A DNA stretch of 64,000 bases from an uncultured Gammaproteobacteria bacterium (GTDB lineage: Bacteria; Pseudomonadota; Gammaproteobacteria; Pseudomonadales; Azotimanducaceae): contig CAJWQG010000007.1 in the NCBI GenBank assembly GCA_913045175.1, forward strand, positions 1-64,000, written 5' to 3'. The first letter of the stretch is position 1; every line of letters starts with the position of its first letter. A model generated the notes under the pieces. The model was not told the origin of the DNA. It ran no database searches and saw only the letters and a list, made by a program, of their open reading frames with translations. Both the position numbers and the translations under genes were made by a program. Below, piece after piece: positions 19,035 through 28,519 of the stretch.

Positions 19035-20849
19035 CTACTCGTAAAACACAGCGAGACTTTTATTCGTTACCATCTCCGGGATGTCTGACTTGGCTTGTCT
19101 TGCAATTTTCAGCAAAGCATTCCGATTCTCCGGCGTTACGAGACTCTGCTGCAACATCGTCTCCAACGTAACTAGTCTACCCGGAAAAGTTGCTTGCAAG
19201 GCCACAACCTGCGAAGTCACCTCCTGCTTATTCGCCTCGGACTGCAACGCATAATTGAAGTAGGTCCGCGACAGCCGGATTAACAAGTGATAAGCATGAT
19301 ACCGTTCATGAGGGTCAGTGATCAGTTCATTTTCGTACAACTCCAGCAAGTAGACAAGAAACTGGTTGGTCTTTTCGCTCACTTCATAGCCTCGCCAACC
19401 GTTTCTGCTAAAGCGAAAGTATAAGCCAAGGTCTGTCGCAGACTCTAACCTGTCCTGAATTGAATAATCCTCTCTACTCGAGGATTCAATAAAAACCGTT
19501 TGGGCTTCATTTTTTTCTGCATCAGATGCAAAAGGAGATGTAAGCCGATTACTAAAAACAAGACTCTCCCACTCTCTAAGTTCAACATCAGGGCGAAGCC
19601 CTTCAACCAGTTGTAGGTAGCCAAATAATGCAGCCTCAAAATCTCCATATACAAAAAGCACACTATTCTGAGGAAGCGACTCTAGAACCTGCTTGCCGTA
19701 GTGTTCGACAAAAGTATCACCTCTTCGATTGTTGATAGAAAAATTCGACACAAAAACCAGACCAATCGATATAACGAACACCGTTCTCTTCAGTATCTCT
19801 TGGGACGAAAGCGTGTTAACAGCCTCTATAATTCTCTCGATACCTGCTGCAAAGCAGAACGCTACAGCCAGATAAGCAATGACTGGATAGGGTTTAAAAA
19901 TCGCTGTATAGAAAAATTCAAAATCGAAATTGAGCAAGACAACCAACAGATAGGTTGTACCCAGATACATAAACGCCAGCGCCAGAGTAACAACCATCGG
20001 GAAGGATCTGATAATTGTCCACAACCCAACTATCAAAACCGGAGCAGACCAGTACCCAGACTGAAGCAAGGTCTCTTTCCCCAGCCAGCCCGCAAAAGAG
20101 ATTTTGTCAGCGACGCCTGCTACCGCGTGACTATCCTCATACATAGACCTCGTTACATAACGCACGAAATCCGATACCGACTCAATGCCCCCATAGACTC
20201 CTATTACCGGAGTCCCAGCAAGCACCAGTGTTAGATATGGAGTAAGACCAAGTAAAATGAAAACGGTCGACAGCAGCCAAAAAGTGGGCATTCGCGCGGC
20301 CGCCAAAAGCACATCAATTCTGGGCCACATCAACACCAGCAAGGCCGGCGTTGACAAAATCATCAAGGGCCAGTGATTGCATAGTGCAAGTCCATAAAGC
20401 AACCCGAGTAAATAGAAATACGTAATGCGACCGATTTTGACGAATGCTTGGACGCTCCACCAGCAGGCAAGAAACATCAGCACAGCCAGCGAGTAAACCT
20501 CAATAATCAGCGCCTGAGACCAAAAGGTTGCGGAAAGCCCATAGGCCATAGACGCCACCCAGGCGAAAGGTCGACCCCGGTAGCAAAAGCAAATGTGATG
20601 GAACAACCCAGCAGAGAGCGCTGCAAAAAGCGCGGACAACATATTGCCAACAAACACACCCCCAGAGAAGAAAGGCAGATTGACAAACTGCTGGCACAGG
20701 ATCTTAAATAGAGGATAACCCGGGGGATGAGAAATTCCGCCAAGATGGCAGACCATCTGAAAAAGCCCAGCATCCTCCAACGTGATCGCACGAGGAAGTG
20801 TAACGAGATAAGTTACCAGGCAAAGAAGGAACACGGCAAAAGCATGCAA
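19035..20849 (-). CDS. DUF2723 polytopic membrane protein, possible GT-C glycosyltransferase, ends at an in-frame amber
   Basis: A 604-residue protein with about ten membrane helices in its first 365 residues and a soluble helical C-terminal third. The N-terminal family features are TLEDAGLFQMVCHLG followed by HPPGYPLFKILCQ, the acidic residue and HPPG loop typical of DUF2723, which belongs to the GT-C fold and is presumed to transfer sugars from a lipid carrier. The TTG start at 20849 has AGGA six bases upstream. The frame ends at TAG (19035-19037) but continues in frame to 18858, so this product is probably truncated by about 59 residues. It follows coaX and precedes the GT2-GtrA gene. Confidence 0.8.
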   Translation of the reverse strand: MHAFAVFLLCLVTYLVTLPRAITLEDAGLFQMVCHLGGISHPPGYPLFKILCQQFVNLPFFSGGVFVGNMLSALFAALSAGLFHHICFCYRGRPFAWVASMAYGLSATFWSQALIIEVYSLAVLMFLACWWSVQAFVKIGRITYFYLLGLLYGLALCNHWPLMILSTPALLVLMWPRIDVLLAAARMPTFWLLSTVFILLGLTPYLTLVLAGTPVIGVYGGIESVSDFVRYVTRSMYEDSHAVAGVADKISFAGWLGKETLLQSGYWSAPVLIVGLWTIIRSFPMVVTLALAFMYLGTTYLLVVLLNFDFEFFYTAIFKPYPVIAYLAVAFCFAAGIERIIEAVNTLSSQEILKRTVFVISIGLVFVSNFSINNRRGDTFVEHYGKQVLESLPQNSVLFVYGDFEAALFGYLQLVEGLRPDVELREWESLVFSNRLTSPFASDAEKNEAQTVFIESSSREDYSIQDRLESATDLGLYFRFSRNGWRGYEVSEKTNQFLVYLLELYENELITDPHERYHAYHLLIRLSRTYFNYALQSEANKQEVTSQVVALQATFPGRLVTLETMLQQSLVTPENRNALLKIARQAKSDIPEMVTNKSLAVFYE

Positions 20850-20933
20850 CCATGATCCTGGAATACGTAGATGAATAACGCTGACCAGCGGAGTCCGAAC
20901 GTAGTATACCGAGGAAATCGTATACCGAGGAGT

Positions 20934-21710
20934 CTACTCCTGGGTGTTTAGGCGAATAACCTCTCTAAGGCCCGTGAGAATGAGGTCGGGAATAACAGCA
21001 TCGAACAACTTTTCGCGGTTGAACAACTGCGCAAAACCACCAGTACCAATTACGACTGGGCTCTCGCTGGAGAATTCCTCATTGGTGATCCGGGTTATTA
21101 ACTCTCGTACCATCCCGACATTCGACCAATATAGACCCGCCTGAATACTTTCGACTGTAGACCTACCAATAGCTGTGGCAGGTGGAATTATTTCCACTGA
21201 AGGTAACTGTGCCGTTCGCTCTTCCAACGCCCTCATGGATAGATTCAAGCCAGGAACGATATTCCCCCCAAGGAACTCCTTCTTATTCGAAATCGCACAC
21301 AACGTTGTCGCTGTACCGAAGTCTGCAACGATGATATTTCGCTCTGGGTACAGTCGAACTGCACCGACAGCATCGGCGATGCGATCAGCACCTACTTCTT
21401 TGGGATCACGATATAAGATTTTTAGTCCAGTCTTTGTTCCTGGCCTGAGAATCAGCGGCTCGACATCAAAATATTTCTGGCAAGTCGCTCGAAGCGAGTA
21501 AAGCAAGTCAGGCACCACGCAACAAATAGCAACACGATCAATACTTTCAGGATCTATGTCATTTTCACGAAGCACGGCTCGAAAAAATACACCAAGCTCA
21601 TCAGACGAGCTACGCAACTGGGACGTACGGCGAAATTGAAGTTTTAGGTCGTCACCCGAGAAGACCCCACCGAAGATTTGGGAGTTACCAATATCAAGGC
21701 AGAGTATCAT
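20934..21710 (-). CDS. coaX: type III pantothenate kinase
   Basis: A 258-residue enzyme of the ASKHA fold that phosphorylates pantothenate in the first step of CoA synthesis. Type III enzymes need a monovalent cation and are not inhibited by CoA. Signatures are the phosphate-1 loop LDIGNSQIFGGVF at the N terminus, GADRIADAVGA, VADFGTATTLCAI and GGNIVPGLNLSMRAL. Its ATG overlaps the panC stop (ATGA), so panB-panC-coaX form a single pantothenate-to-CoA operon. birA, often beside coaX, is absent here. Confidence 0.95.
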   Translation of the reverse strand: MILCLDIGNSQIFGGVFSGDDLKLQFRRTSQLRSSSDELGVFFRAVLRENDIDPESIDRVAICCVVPDLLYSLRATCQKYFDVEPLILRPGTKTGLKILYRDPKEVGADRIADAVGAVRLYPERNIIVADFGTATTLCAISNKKEFLGGNIVPGLNLSMRALEERTAQLPSVEIIPPATAIGRSTVESIQAGLYWSNVGMVRELITRITNEEFSSESPVVIGTGGFAQLFNREKLFDAVIPDLILTGLREVIRLNTQE

Positions 21711-22474
21711 GACGCTACCGCAACGTTATCAATAAGTCGTACCACAGGATTTTCTCCAACTTTCGCTGCGACGAATCGTCGCCCATCTCTCGTTTCAACA
21801 TAATCTACGTCGAACCCCGCCTCCGCCAATCGATCGGAGATCTCCCGGTCCGTCGCGCTGCTATTAATCAGCTCGTGGATAATTGGCGCCGTCTTCCGCG
21901 CACATGGGTCCAGATTCAGATTACGCGAACTCAGAGCCAGACCATCGGACTCACGTACAATTGAACACGGAACAATTTCAACGTCCATAAAAAATGTATC
22001 GACCATGTCCCTAATGAGCAGATATTGCTGATAATCCTTTTCTCCAAAATAAGCTCTATTCGGTCTTACGATATTTAGCAGCTTCATGACTATCGTGAGC
22101 ACACCGGTAAAATGACCATCTCGATGAGCACCACAAAGATTACGTGCAAATTCCGTTTCCAAAACCTGGTATCGAAAACCATCTGGATACATTTGTTCGA
22201 AGGTTGGAATAAGCAGCAGATCGACACCAAGAGACTCAAAGATTCGCTGGTCCTGCTCCAGGGTTTCCGGATAGGCTGCCAGGTCATTCTGATTATCAAA
22301 CTGTGTAGGATTTACGTAGATGCTGGCGACCGTGGTCTCGTTTTCTTCTACGCTCTTTCTAACCAGTGATTCGTGACCAGCGTGTAACGCACCCATCGTG
22401 GGTACAAATCCCACGGATTTTCCGGATTCTTCCCGGGACTTCACAAAATCCGTCACCGAGGTACAAATTTTCAT
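21707..22474 (-). CDS. panC: pantothenate synthetase (pantoate--beta-alanine ligase)
   Basis: A 255-residue ATP-dependent ligase that joins pantoate and beta-alanine. The class I nucleotidyl-transferase HIGH-like motif is VPTMGALHAGHESLV. Further signs are IYVNPTQFDNQNDLA, YFGEKDYQQYLLIRDM and the KMSKS-equivalent region around DGLALSSRN. It is about 25 residues shorter than the E. coli enzyme at the C terminus, within the family range. Four-base overlaps with panB upstream and coaX downstream indicate coupled translation. Confidence 0.95.
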   Translation of the reverse strand: MKICTSVTDFVKSREESGKSVGFVPTMGALHAGHESLVRKSVEENETTVASIYVNPTQFDNQNDLAAYPETLEQDQRIFESLGVDLLLIPTFEQMYPDGFRYQVLETEFARNLCGAHRDGHFTGVLTIVMKLLNIVRPNRAYFGEKDYQQYLLIRDMVDTFFMDVEIVPCSIVRESDGLALSSRNLNLDPCARKTAPIIHELINSSATDREISDRLAEAGFDVDYVETRDGRRFVAAKVGENPVVRLIDNVAVAS

Positions 22475-23262
22475 CCGTATGTTTCCTCAAGCGCCGGAAA
22501 AGATTGGTTTCTCACATCTTCATGAAAGCCATTGAGTGCCCCGGCTACCAATTGATTCACGTTCGCGTATCGCCTTAGAAACTTCGGACAAAAGTCAGGA
22601 TCAGCGCCAAGTAGGTCGTGAAGCACCAGGACCTGACCATCCGTATGAGGGCCTGCACCTATGCCAATAGTAGGAACAGAGACCGCCCGTGACACGCAGT
22701 CGCCGAGTTTATTAGGAATACACTCCAACACAATGGAAAAACATCCTGCCTGTTCCAGGCGCTTAGCGTCATCAATTAGCTTCTGAGCGTCGCCCTCACT
22801 CTTGCCCTGGACTTTGTGTCCGCCAAGATTGTGGATCGATTGTGGCGTAAGACCAATGTGACCCATCACTGGAACACCTGCTTCTACAATATGGGCAATA
22901 AGATCTGCCTGGTGGGCTGCACCTTCAATCTTTACAGCAGATGCCCCTGTCTGCATCAATTCATGGACCGCATCCATGCCGACATTGATACCCTTGCTGC
23001 AGGATAGAAACGGCATATCGGCCACGACAAATTTGTCTGGGGCACCACGGACTACGGCTGCAACATGCATCTTCATCATGTCGAGCGTAGCGTGCACCGT
23101 GGAGTCAAAACCGTGCATAACCACAGCCAGTGAATCTCCGACTAGGATACAATCTATATCGGACTGGTTGATGATTTTCGCACTCCAGAAGTCGTAACAC
23201 GTCACCATGGAAATCTTACGATTCTGTTGCTTACGTTTAGTAAAAGTTTGCACACTAATCAT
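22471..23262 (-). CDS. panB: 3-methyl-2-oxobutanoate hydroxymethyltransferase
   Basis: A 263-residue TIM-barrel enzyme that makes ketopantoate from ketoisovalerate and methylene-tetrahydrofolate. Clear motifs are MVTCYDFWSAKI, ILVGDSLAVVMHGFDST, GHIGLTPQSIHNLGG and TIGIGAGPHTDGQVLVLHDLLG. I start it at the ATG at 23262, preceded by GAGGTG at normal spacing; the open frame extends upstream to 23358 but those residues are not family-like. It is the first gene of panB-panC-coaX. Confidence 0.96.
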   Translation of the reverse strand: MISVQTFTKRKQQNRKISMVTCYDFWSAKIINQSDIDCILVGDSLAVVMHGFDSTVHATLDMMKMHVAAVVRGAPDKFVVADMPFLSCSKGINVGMDAVHELMQTGASAVKIEGAAHQADLIAHIVEAGVPVMGHIGLTPQSIHNLGGHKVQGKSEGDAQKLIDDAKRLEQAGCFSIVLECIPNKLGDCVSRAVSVPTIGIGAGPHTDGQVLVLHDLLGADPDFCPKFLRRYANVNQLVAGALNGFHEDVRNQSFPALEETYG

Positions 23263-23431
23263 GTGTTCACCTCGATGTTGAGGAGCATGATTCTTATGGC
23301 AGATAGAGTAACCGGTGGGTCCGGACGACCAAGCTTCGGTACCTGTCCTTAAGATCAAGTCCTGCTCAAATATTCAAAAAAATGTAGCTTCCCCTTCTCG
23401 TCACCTTCCTATGGATAGGTGCGAAAACGCG

Positions 23432-23460
23432 AGAATAGGTGGTTTAGTGGATGGCGTCAA
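23432..23460 (-). promoter_or_regulatory. candidate sigma-70 promoter of panB-panC-coaX
   Basis: On the minus strand TTGACG (23460-23455) and TATTCT (23437-23432) are separated by exactly 17 bp, matching five and four consensus positions. It lies about 170 bp before the panB ATG, leaving a long untranslated leader between 23430 and 23262. The leader holds no second gene that I can see. It is the best promoter match in the 470-bp gap between panB and the tRNA. Confidence 0.45.
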
Positions 23461-23520
23461 TGGGGAAATTAACGTGGTCGTATGGGGCTATTTCGCTGGC
23501 TTCGCGTAAAGCAGAGTGCG

Positions 23521-23735
23521 TTGGCTCTGGTGAATTCGGGTGGCGGATTCGCTGCCGCGTCGCAGGTTTTGTGCTACGGGCGAAGCCGTGCGATTGGCTC
23601 TCGTGAATTCGCGTGGCGGACTCGCTGCCGCGTCGCACGTTTTGGGCTATGCGCAAAGCCGTGCAATTGGCTCTCGCGATTTCGCATCGCGAATTCGCTG
23701 CCGCCCTTTGCGTTTTGCTTCGCAAAGCCGCAAAG
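23521..23735. repeat. three tandem 73-bp repeats directly downstream of a tRNA gene
   Basis: Two adjacent 73-bp units (23521-23593 and 23594-23666) differ at about nine positions. A third, more diverged 69-bp unit (23667-23735) ends one base before the tRNA 3' end. Each begins TTGGCTCT, contains GAATTCG or a close variant and GCTGCCGC, and ends in AAGCCG plus TGC. A fourth degenerate tail lies at about 23485-23520. The unit length is not a multiple of three, so the array is not a coding repeat. The third unit contains a hairpin (CTTTGCG ... CGCAAAG). The sequence is GC-richer than the flanking panB leader. Confidence 0.85.
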
Positions 23736-23736
23736 T

Positions 23737-23813
23737 TGGTGGGCCCACCAGGACTCGAACCTGGGACCAATGGATTATGAGTCCAGTGCTCTAACCAACT
23801 GAGCTATAGGCCC
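23737..23813 (-). tRNA. ileX: tRNA with CAT anticodon, probably tRNA-Ile2 (lysidine type)
   Basis: A 77-nt cloverleaf on the minus strand starting GGGCCTATAGCTCAG and ending in encoded CCA. The D arm, the anticodon loop with CAT, and the T arm GGTTCGAGTCC are all intact. A CAT anticodon can be elongator Met, initiator Met or Ile2. The acceptor stem has C4-G69 and C5-G68, known positive determinants for the lysidine synthetase TilS, and it lies just downstream of rpoD as ileX does in E. coli. Both favour Ile2, which reads AUA. It is not the initiator, because G1 pairs normally with C72. Confidence 0.9.
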
Positions 23814-23844
23814 TGTGATCGATATAGTGGATAAACGCTAAAAC

Positions 23845-25668
23845 TTAAGACGTCTCGTCGAGAAAACTCTTAAGGTGATCCGAGCGTGTCGGATGACGAA
23901 GTTTACGCAGTGCTTTGGCTTCAATCTGACGGATTCGTTCACGCGTAACGTCAAACTGCTTACCCACTTCCTCGAGTGTGTGATCGGTATTCATATCAAT
24001 ACCAAATCGCATTCTCAAGACTTTAGCTTCTCGCGCAGTAAGACCCGAGAGGACACCTTTGGTTGCTTCACGCAGCCCTTCATCTGTTGCGCTAACCACA
24101 GGAGATCCAACATAAGAACTCTCTCCCAGGCTGGAATCTGAATCGAGGAAATCGCCCAAATGGGTATCCTCGTCATCGCCAACTGGCGTTTCCATCGAGA
24201 TAGGATCTTTCCCGATCTTCAACACACGTCGGACTTTATCCTCAGGCATTTCCATGCGCTCGCCGAGTTCTTCCGGCGTAGGCTCGCGACCCTTTTCCTG
24301 CAACATCTGCCGAGAAATACGAGAAAGTTTGTTAATGGTTTCGATCATGTGTACTGGAATACGAATCGTTCTTGCCTGATCCGCGATAGAGCGTGTGATT
24401 GCCTGCCTAATCCACCAGGTGGCATAGGTCGAAAACTTATAGCCCCGACGATATTCAAATTTATCCACCGCCTTCATCAAACCAATATTGCCCTCCTGGA
24501 TGAGATCCAGGAACTGTAATCCACGATTGGTATATTTCTTCGCGATTGAAATCACCAGACGAAGATTAGCTTCCACCATATCCTTTTTAGCACGACGAGC
24601 TTTCGCTTCACCGATCGACATTCGACGATGAATTTCTTTTATCTCGCTCACTTCCAGGCCGCACTCTTCCGAGGCCTGTTTTATTCGTTTCTGTGCTCGG
24701 ACGATTTCATCTTCAAATTTCTTCAGCCCGTCAAAACCCGCCTTGATCTGCTTTTGAGCCCACTTAAGGTCTGTTTCCTTACCCGTAAACTTCTCAAGGA
24801 ATTTTTTACGTGGCATCTTTCCTCGGCGAACACAGGTATTAATAATATGACGCTCCTGGCGCCTAACCTGGGCGTGTATCTCCCGTGGAATTCGAACGAT
24901 ATTGTCATAGTGCTTGGGTACGAACTTAAAGAACTGAAATGCGTCACCTAATGCATCTAGCTCTTTCAATGCCTTTTCAGAACCACGACCATTGCGCTTG
25001 ATTGACCGATGCGTTTTCTTAAATTGCTTCTGCAACGCTTCGAAACGCTTCGCTGCTAATACTGGGTCTGGTCCCTTGTCTTGCTCAGACTCAGAGTCTT
25101 CTTCCTTTGGCTGTCCAGGCACAACCTGCGCTGCCGGCGCAACGTGCTCTGCCGGGTCGAGGAACCCAATCAATACATCTAATAATTCGCCATCTTCCTC
25201 GAAGGTTGCATCGTACTGCTCGAGGATATATTCAACAGTGCCGGGGAACTGACCCGCCGCATGGAGCACATCTCGAATCCCTTCTTCGATCCGTTTGGCA
25301 ATCACGATTTCGCCTTCGCGGGTGAGCAATTCAACCGTTCCCATTTCACGCATGTACATACGTACGGGATCCGTTGTTCTTCCTGCTTCGTTTTCGACCG
25401 CTACCAGGACGGCAGCAGCTTCCTCGGCCGCCAACTCATCGGTCGATTCAGCATCATTGACCAACATGTCGTCACTTGAAGGTGCCTTTTCATGGACTGT
25501 AATGCCCATGTCGTTAATCATGCCAATAATATCTTCGATCTGATCCGGATCAGAAATGTCATCGGGAAGGTGGTCATTTACCTCGGCATAGGTCAAATAA
25601 CCCTGCTCTCTCCCCTTACTAATTAGTTCCTTTAAACGTGATTCCTGCTGCGCTAATCCAGTTGACAT
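23845..25668 (-). CDS. rpoD: RNA polymerase primary sigma factor sigma-70
   Basis: A 607-residue housekeeping sigma factor. Visible parts in order: region 1.1 ([23 protein letters not shown]), region 1.2 ([18 protein letters not shown]), a long acidic non-conserved insert near 175-330, regions 2.1-2.4 ([50 protein letters not shown]), region 3, and region 4.2 ([20 protein letters not shown]). I use the ATG at 25668; the frame extends 14 codons upstream without family-like residues. It ends the rpsU-yqeY-dnaG-rpoD run, with a tRNA gene just after. Confidence 0.97.
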   Translation of the reverse strand: MSTGLAQQESRLKELISKGREQGYLTYAEVNDHLPDDISDPDQIEDIIGMINDMGITVHEKAPSSDDMLVNDAESTDELAAEEAAAVLVAVENEAGRTTDPVRMYMREMGTVELLTREGEIVIAKRIEEGIRDVLHAAGQFPGTVEYILEQYDATFEEDGELLDVLIGFLDPAEHVAPAAQVVPGQPKEEDSESEQDKGPDPVLAAKRFEALQKQFKKTHRSIKRNGRGSEKALKELDALGDAFQFFKFVPKHYDNIVRIPREIHAQVRRQERHIINTCVRRGKMPRKKFLEKFTGKETDLKWAQKQIKAGFDGLKKFEDEIVRAQKRIKQASEECGLEVSEIKEIHRRMSIGEAKARRAKKDMVEANLRLVISIAKKYTNRGLQFLDLIQEGNIGLMKAVDKFEYRRGYKFSTYATWWIRQAITRSIADQARTIRIPVHMIETINKLSRISRQMLQEKGREPTPEELGERMEMPEDKVRRVLKIGKDPISMETPVGDDEDTHLGDFLDSDSSLGESSYVGSPVVSATDEGLREATKGVLSGLTAREAKVLRMRFGIDMNTDHTLEEVGKQFDVTRERIRQIEAKALRKLRHPTRSDHLKSFLDETS

Positions 25669-25793
25669 AACCCCTCTTGAAACACCCATGTGAAAGACAA
25701 GGCCGGCCATTATAGCGAGTGAAATACCATCATTCCAGATTTCCGTAAATTAGTGAGACTTACACGGGTTAATTATGGAGGTTTCTCCAGTTT

Positions 25794-27596
25794 CTATGAG
25801 GCTCCCTGCTGCTTTTTCTGATGATGATTTCGAATAATCTCCCGCTCCTCCTCCGATAGAGCGGACATCGGCTTACGAAGAAGCTCCTCAATCCCACGCT
25901 TTTTGGATTCGGCCTCCATACGGGTCAGTTGTTTCTTGAGGATGCCCTGGAATTCGTCTGCAAACTGAGAAACATCCAACAACTGCTCTCTGTTCGACAA
26001 TCGCTGGATTCTTTCAAAGTCAGGCGTTCCGTTGAAATGAGAAAGGATCTTGGCGGGCTCAGGATTATCCTGCCCTGACACATATTCCACTAATTTCACC
26101 AACAAATGTGTAGTCGGGTCAGACGCCAGATGAGCGTAGTCCTGTGGCTCAAACAGGTCTATCAACTCCGGCTGAATAAGCAACATGCTAATCGCCTGGT
26201 CAACCTGACTATCCAGATCATCACGATGGGGAACCATTGCCTTCGGTTCGGTTGCATAGGAGCTAGTGGGGGCATCATCAACATAGGCGCGCTTTTCCTG
26301 TTGGTAACCCTTTGATGCAGACATAAGTTTCTCTACGTCCAATCCGACCCGTTCCGACAGACCATCAATCACCAACTGCTTGAATACCCCTTCTGGAATT
26401 CTATGAATAAGAGGAACCGCCAGCTTACTCAACGCCGCTTTACCTTCCGGCGTAGACATATCGAGACCAATCTCCAGATGACTGTAAAAAAAGTCTGTAA
26501 ACGACGTAGCCTCCTGCAAGCGCTCCTCGAAGCGCTCTTTGCCGTCTTTACGTATCAGGGAGTCGGGATCTTCACCGTCCGGTAGAAATAGAAATACTGC
26601 ACTCCTACCGTCCTGCAGAAAACCCAGCACTGTATCCAGCGCCTTCCACGCAGCCTTGCGTCCTGCGTCATCTCCATCGAAACAGAATATGATTTTTGAC
26701 ACCAGACGATACAGGCGTTCGATATGATCTGAAGTCGTCGCAGTACCGAGGGTCGCAACAGAGTAGTCAATTCCATGTTGAGCAAGCGCCACAACATCCA
26801 TATAACCTTCAACTACTATTACCTGCTCCAGTCTGGCAGTACGGCGCCTCGCCTCGTATAGACCATATAACTCCCGACCCTTGTGAAAAACCGGAGTTTC
26901 CGGTGAGTTCAGGTACTTGGGCTTGCCGTCACCAATGATGCGCCCACCGAATGCTATCGTTTTCCCACGCAGGTCTCGAATGGGAAACATTACCCTGTCA
27001 CGAAAGCGGTCATAGCTTCGATCCTCATCGGTATTTTCTATCAGCATTCCCGACTTTATGAGCAACTCTCGGTCATAATTGCTGGTCGCCATTGCCGTTT
27101 GCAGGCTATCCCACTCTGCAGGTGCATAGCCCAGACAAAAATCTCGTGCAATCTCGCCGGATAGTCCCCTGGACTTCAGATAATCTACAGCCCTCGCGCG
27201 ACTCGGATAGTTTCGTAGCTGATCCTTGTAGAAATCCGATGAACGTTCCAGTATTTCATAGATCGTTCGGCGCTCTCGATGCACCTCCTTGGGAAGGCCA
27301 TCGTTCTGTCGGGGAACCTCCATACCAACCCTGGCCGCCAGCATTTCAACAGCAGACACGAAATCCATTCGTTCGTATTCCTGTAGAAAATGTAAGGCAC
27401 TACCATGGGCCTGACACCCGAAACAGTGATAAAAGCCCTTGTCCTGGCTGACGGTAAATGAGGGAGACTTTTCGTTGTGGAAAGGACAAAGACCCTGATA
27501 GTCCTTCCCCCTCTTTTTGAGCGCGACACGAGGTTCGATAATCTGAACGATATCGGTTCTCGCTAACAATTCGTCAATAAATTCCTGAGGAATCAC
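25794..27596 (-). CDS. dnaG: DNA primase
   Basis: A 600-residue primase that makes RNA primers at the replication fork. The N-terminal CHC2 zinc domain is CPFHNEKSPSF with CFGC near residue 60. The TOPRIM core has VVEGYMDVVALAQHG and FCFDGDDAGRKAA, the metal-binding acidic residues. The C-terminal helical part is the DnaB-helicase-binding region. A GTG at 27596 is the start, giving the standard IPQEFIDELLARTDIVQII. It sits between yqeY and rpoD in the macromolecular synthesis operon. Confidence 0.97.
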   Translation of the reverse strand: MIPQEFIDELLARTDIVQIIEPRVALKKRGKDYQGLCPFHNEKSPSFTVSQDKGFYHCFGCQAHGSALHFLQEYERMDFVSAVEMLAARVGMEVPRQNDGLPKEVHRERRTIYEILERSSDFYKDQLRNYPSRARAVDYLKSRGLSGEIARDFCLGYAPAEWDSLQTAMATSNYDRELLIKSGMLIENTDEDRSYDRFRDRVMFPIRDLRGKTIAFGGRIIGDGKPKYLNSPETPVFHKGRELYGLYEARRRTARLEQVIVVEGYMDVVALAQHGIDYSVATLGTATTSDHIERLYRLVSKIIFCFDGDDAGRKAAWKALDTVLGFLQDGRSAVFLFLPDGEDPDSLIRKDGKERFEERLQEATSFTDFFYSHLEIGLDMSTPEGKAALSKLAVPLIHRIPEGVFKQLVIDGLSERVGLDVEKLMSASKGYQQEKRAYVDDAPTSSYATEPKAMVPHRDDLDSQVDQAISMLLIQPELIDLFEPQDYAHLASDPTTHLLVKLVEYVSGQDNPEPAKILSHFNGTPDFERIQRLSNREQLLDVSQFADEFQGILKKQLTRMEAESKKRGIEELLRKPMSALSEEEREIIRNHHQKKQQGAS

Positions 27597-27688
27597 ATTG
27601 GTTTTTCAAGGAACTGAAGAACATGAGAATGGCACTCACCATTTCATGTTGCAAGGACAGAGTGCATGAATAGCACACGTGTCGGAGG

Positions 27689-28138
27689 CTAACCCAGCTT
27701 TGACTTTACCAAAGCCCCAACTGCTGACATGTCCACGCGACCCTGAGCCTTACTTTTTAGTACACCCATGACTTTTCCCATGTCCTTCATCGACTCTGCA
27801 CCAGTGCTAGCAATCGCTTCATCCACCAGACTCGTGAGTTCAGCTTCATCAAGCTGCTCAGGCATAAACTCACCAATTACGTCCAGTTCAAACTGTTCTT
27901 GCTGAACCAGGTCATCACGACCGGCTGATTCATACTGGGAAAGTGAGTCTTTGCGCTGTTTGGTCATCTTGTCGAGGATCGATAACACGCGTTGGTCATC
28001 GAGCTCAACACGTTCGTCAACCTCAACTCGTTTAAACTCTGCAGATATTAGACGGAGCGCGCCCAATCTTTGTTTTTCGCGCGCACGCATAGCCGATTTT
28101 ACTTCATCGACAATTTTGGCTTGGATTTCGGAGCTCAA
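27689..28138 (-). CDS. yqeY: GatB/YqeY domain protein
   Basis: A 149-residue all-helical protein of the YqeY family, related to the GatB tail domain that contacts tRNA. Its exact role is unknown. The family core is EVKSAMRAREKQRLGALRLI with the central GRDDLVQQEQFELDVIGEFMPEQL and the closing DMGKVMGVLKSKAQGRVDM. A TTG at 28138 is the only start giving the normal N terminus. It lies between rpsU and dnaG, the order seen in pseudomonads. Confidence 0.92.
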   Translation of the reverse strand: MSSEIQAKIVDEVKSAMRAREKQRLGALRLISAEFKRVEVDERVELDDQRVLSILDKMTKQRKDSLSQYESAGRDDLVQQEQFELDVIGEFMPEQLDEAELTSLVDEAIASTGAESMKDMGKVMGVLKSKAQGRVDMSAVGALVKSKLG

Positions 28139-28159
28139 GGGGTAGGTCCCAGCGAAGAA

Positions 28160-28375
28160 CTAGTACAACCTCTCCATACGACGGGATTCTCGCTGAACTT
28201 TCTTTGCGTGACGCTTCACTGCTGCTGCTGCCTTACGTTTCCTAACGGAAGTAGGTTTTTCGTAAAACTCTCGTTTACGAACTTCACCTAGAATACCTGC
28301 TTTCTCGCAGGACCGTTTAAATCGACGTAACGCAACGTCAAACGGTTCGTTTTCTTTTACTTTGACGTAAGGCAT
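28160..28375 (-). CDS. rpsU: 30S ribosomal protein S21
   Basis: A 71-residue, strongly basic ribosomal protein that helps the small subunit accept mRNAs. [26 protein letters not shown] and [14 protein letters not shown] are the standard sequence. It is the first gene of rpsU-yqeY-dnaG-rpoD and has its own promoter 30-55 bp upstream. Length is exactly as expected. Confidence 0.98.
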   Translation of the reverse strand: MPYVKVKENEPFDVALRRFKRSCEKAGILGEVRKREFYEKPTSVRKRKAAAAVKRHAKKVQRESRRMERLY

Positions 28376-28402
28376 GTATTGGTCCAGTGTTAAAGGGCGT
28401 GC

Positions 28403-28431
28403 ATTCTAGCCTCAATTCCACCGGTTTGCAA
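28403..28431 (-). promoter_or_regulatory. candidate promoter of the rpsU-yqeY-dnaG-rpoD operon
   Basis: On the minus strand TTGCAA (28431-28426) and TAGAAT (28408-28403) are 17 bp apart, matching four and five consensus bases. The predicted transcript would start about 20 bp before the rpsU ATG. A TTGACT a few bases further upstream is wrongly spaced for this -10 box. The position is what is expected for the macromolecular synthesis operon promoter. Confidence 0.5.
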
Positions 28432-28519
28432 AGTCAAAACAATGCGTAATTCTGTGAGAAATCGTAAAAAGATCAGTAAGATACGTCATTTCCACTGTCC
28501 GAGTAGCTAACAGGTACGA

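Noticed and set aside
20448-20791. Several 65-94 codon frames within the DUF2723 gene
   Set aside because: They are shadows of a well-supported membrane protein frame.
23521-23735. Possible CRISPR array
   Set aside because: The 73-bp units are directly contiguous with no unique spacers, differ from each other by many substitutions, and no cas genes are present.
23482-23802. Open frames of 80-106 codons over the 73-bp repeats and the tRNA
   Set aside because: They cross a tRNA gene and a repeat whose unit length shifts frame each copy, and contain no family-like sequence.
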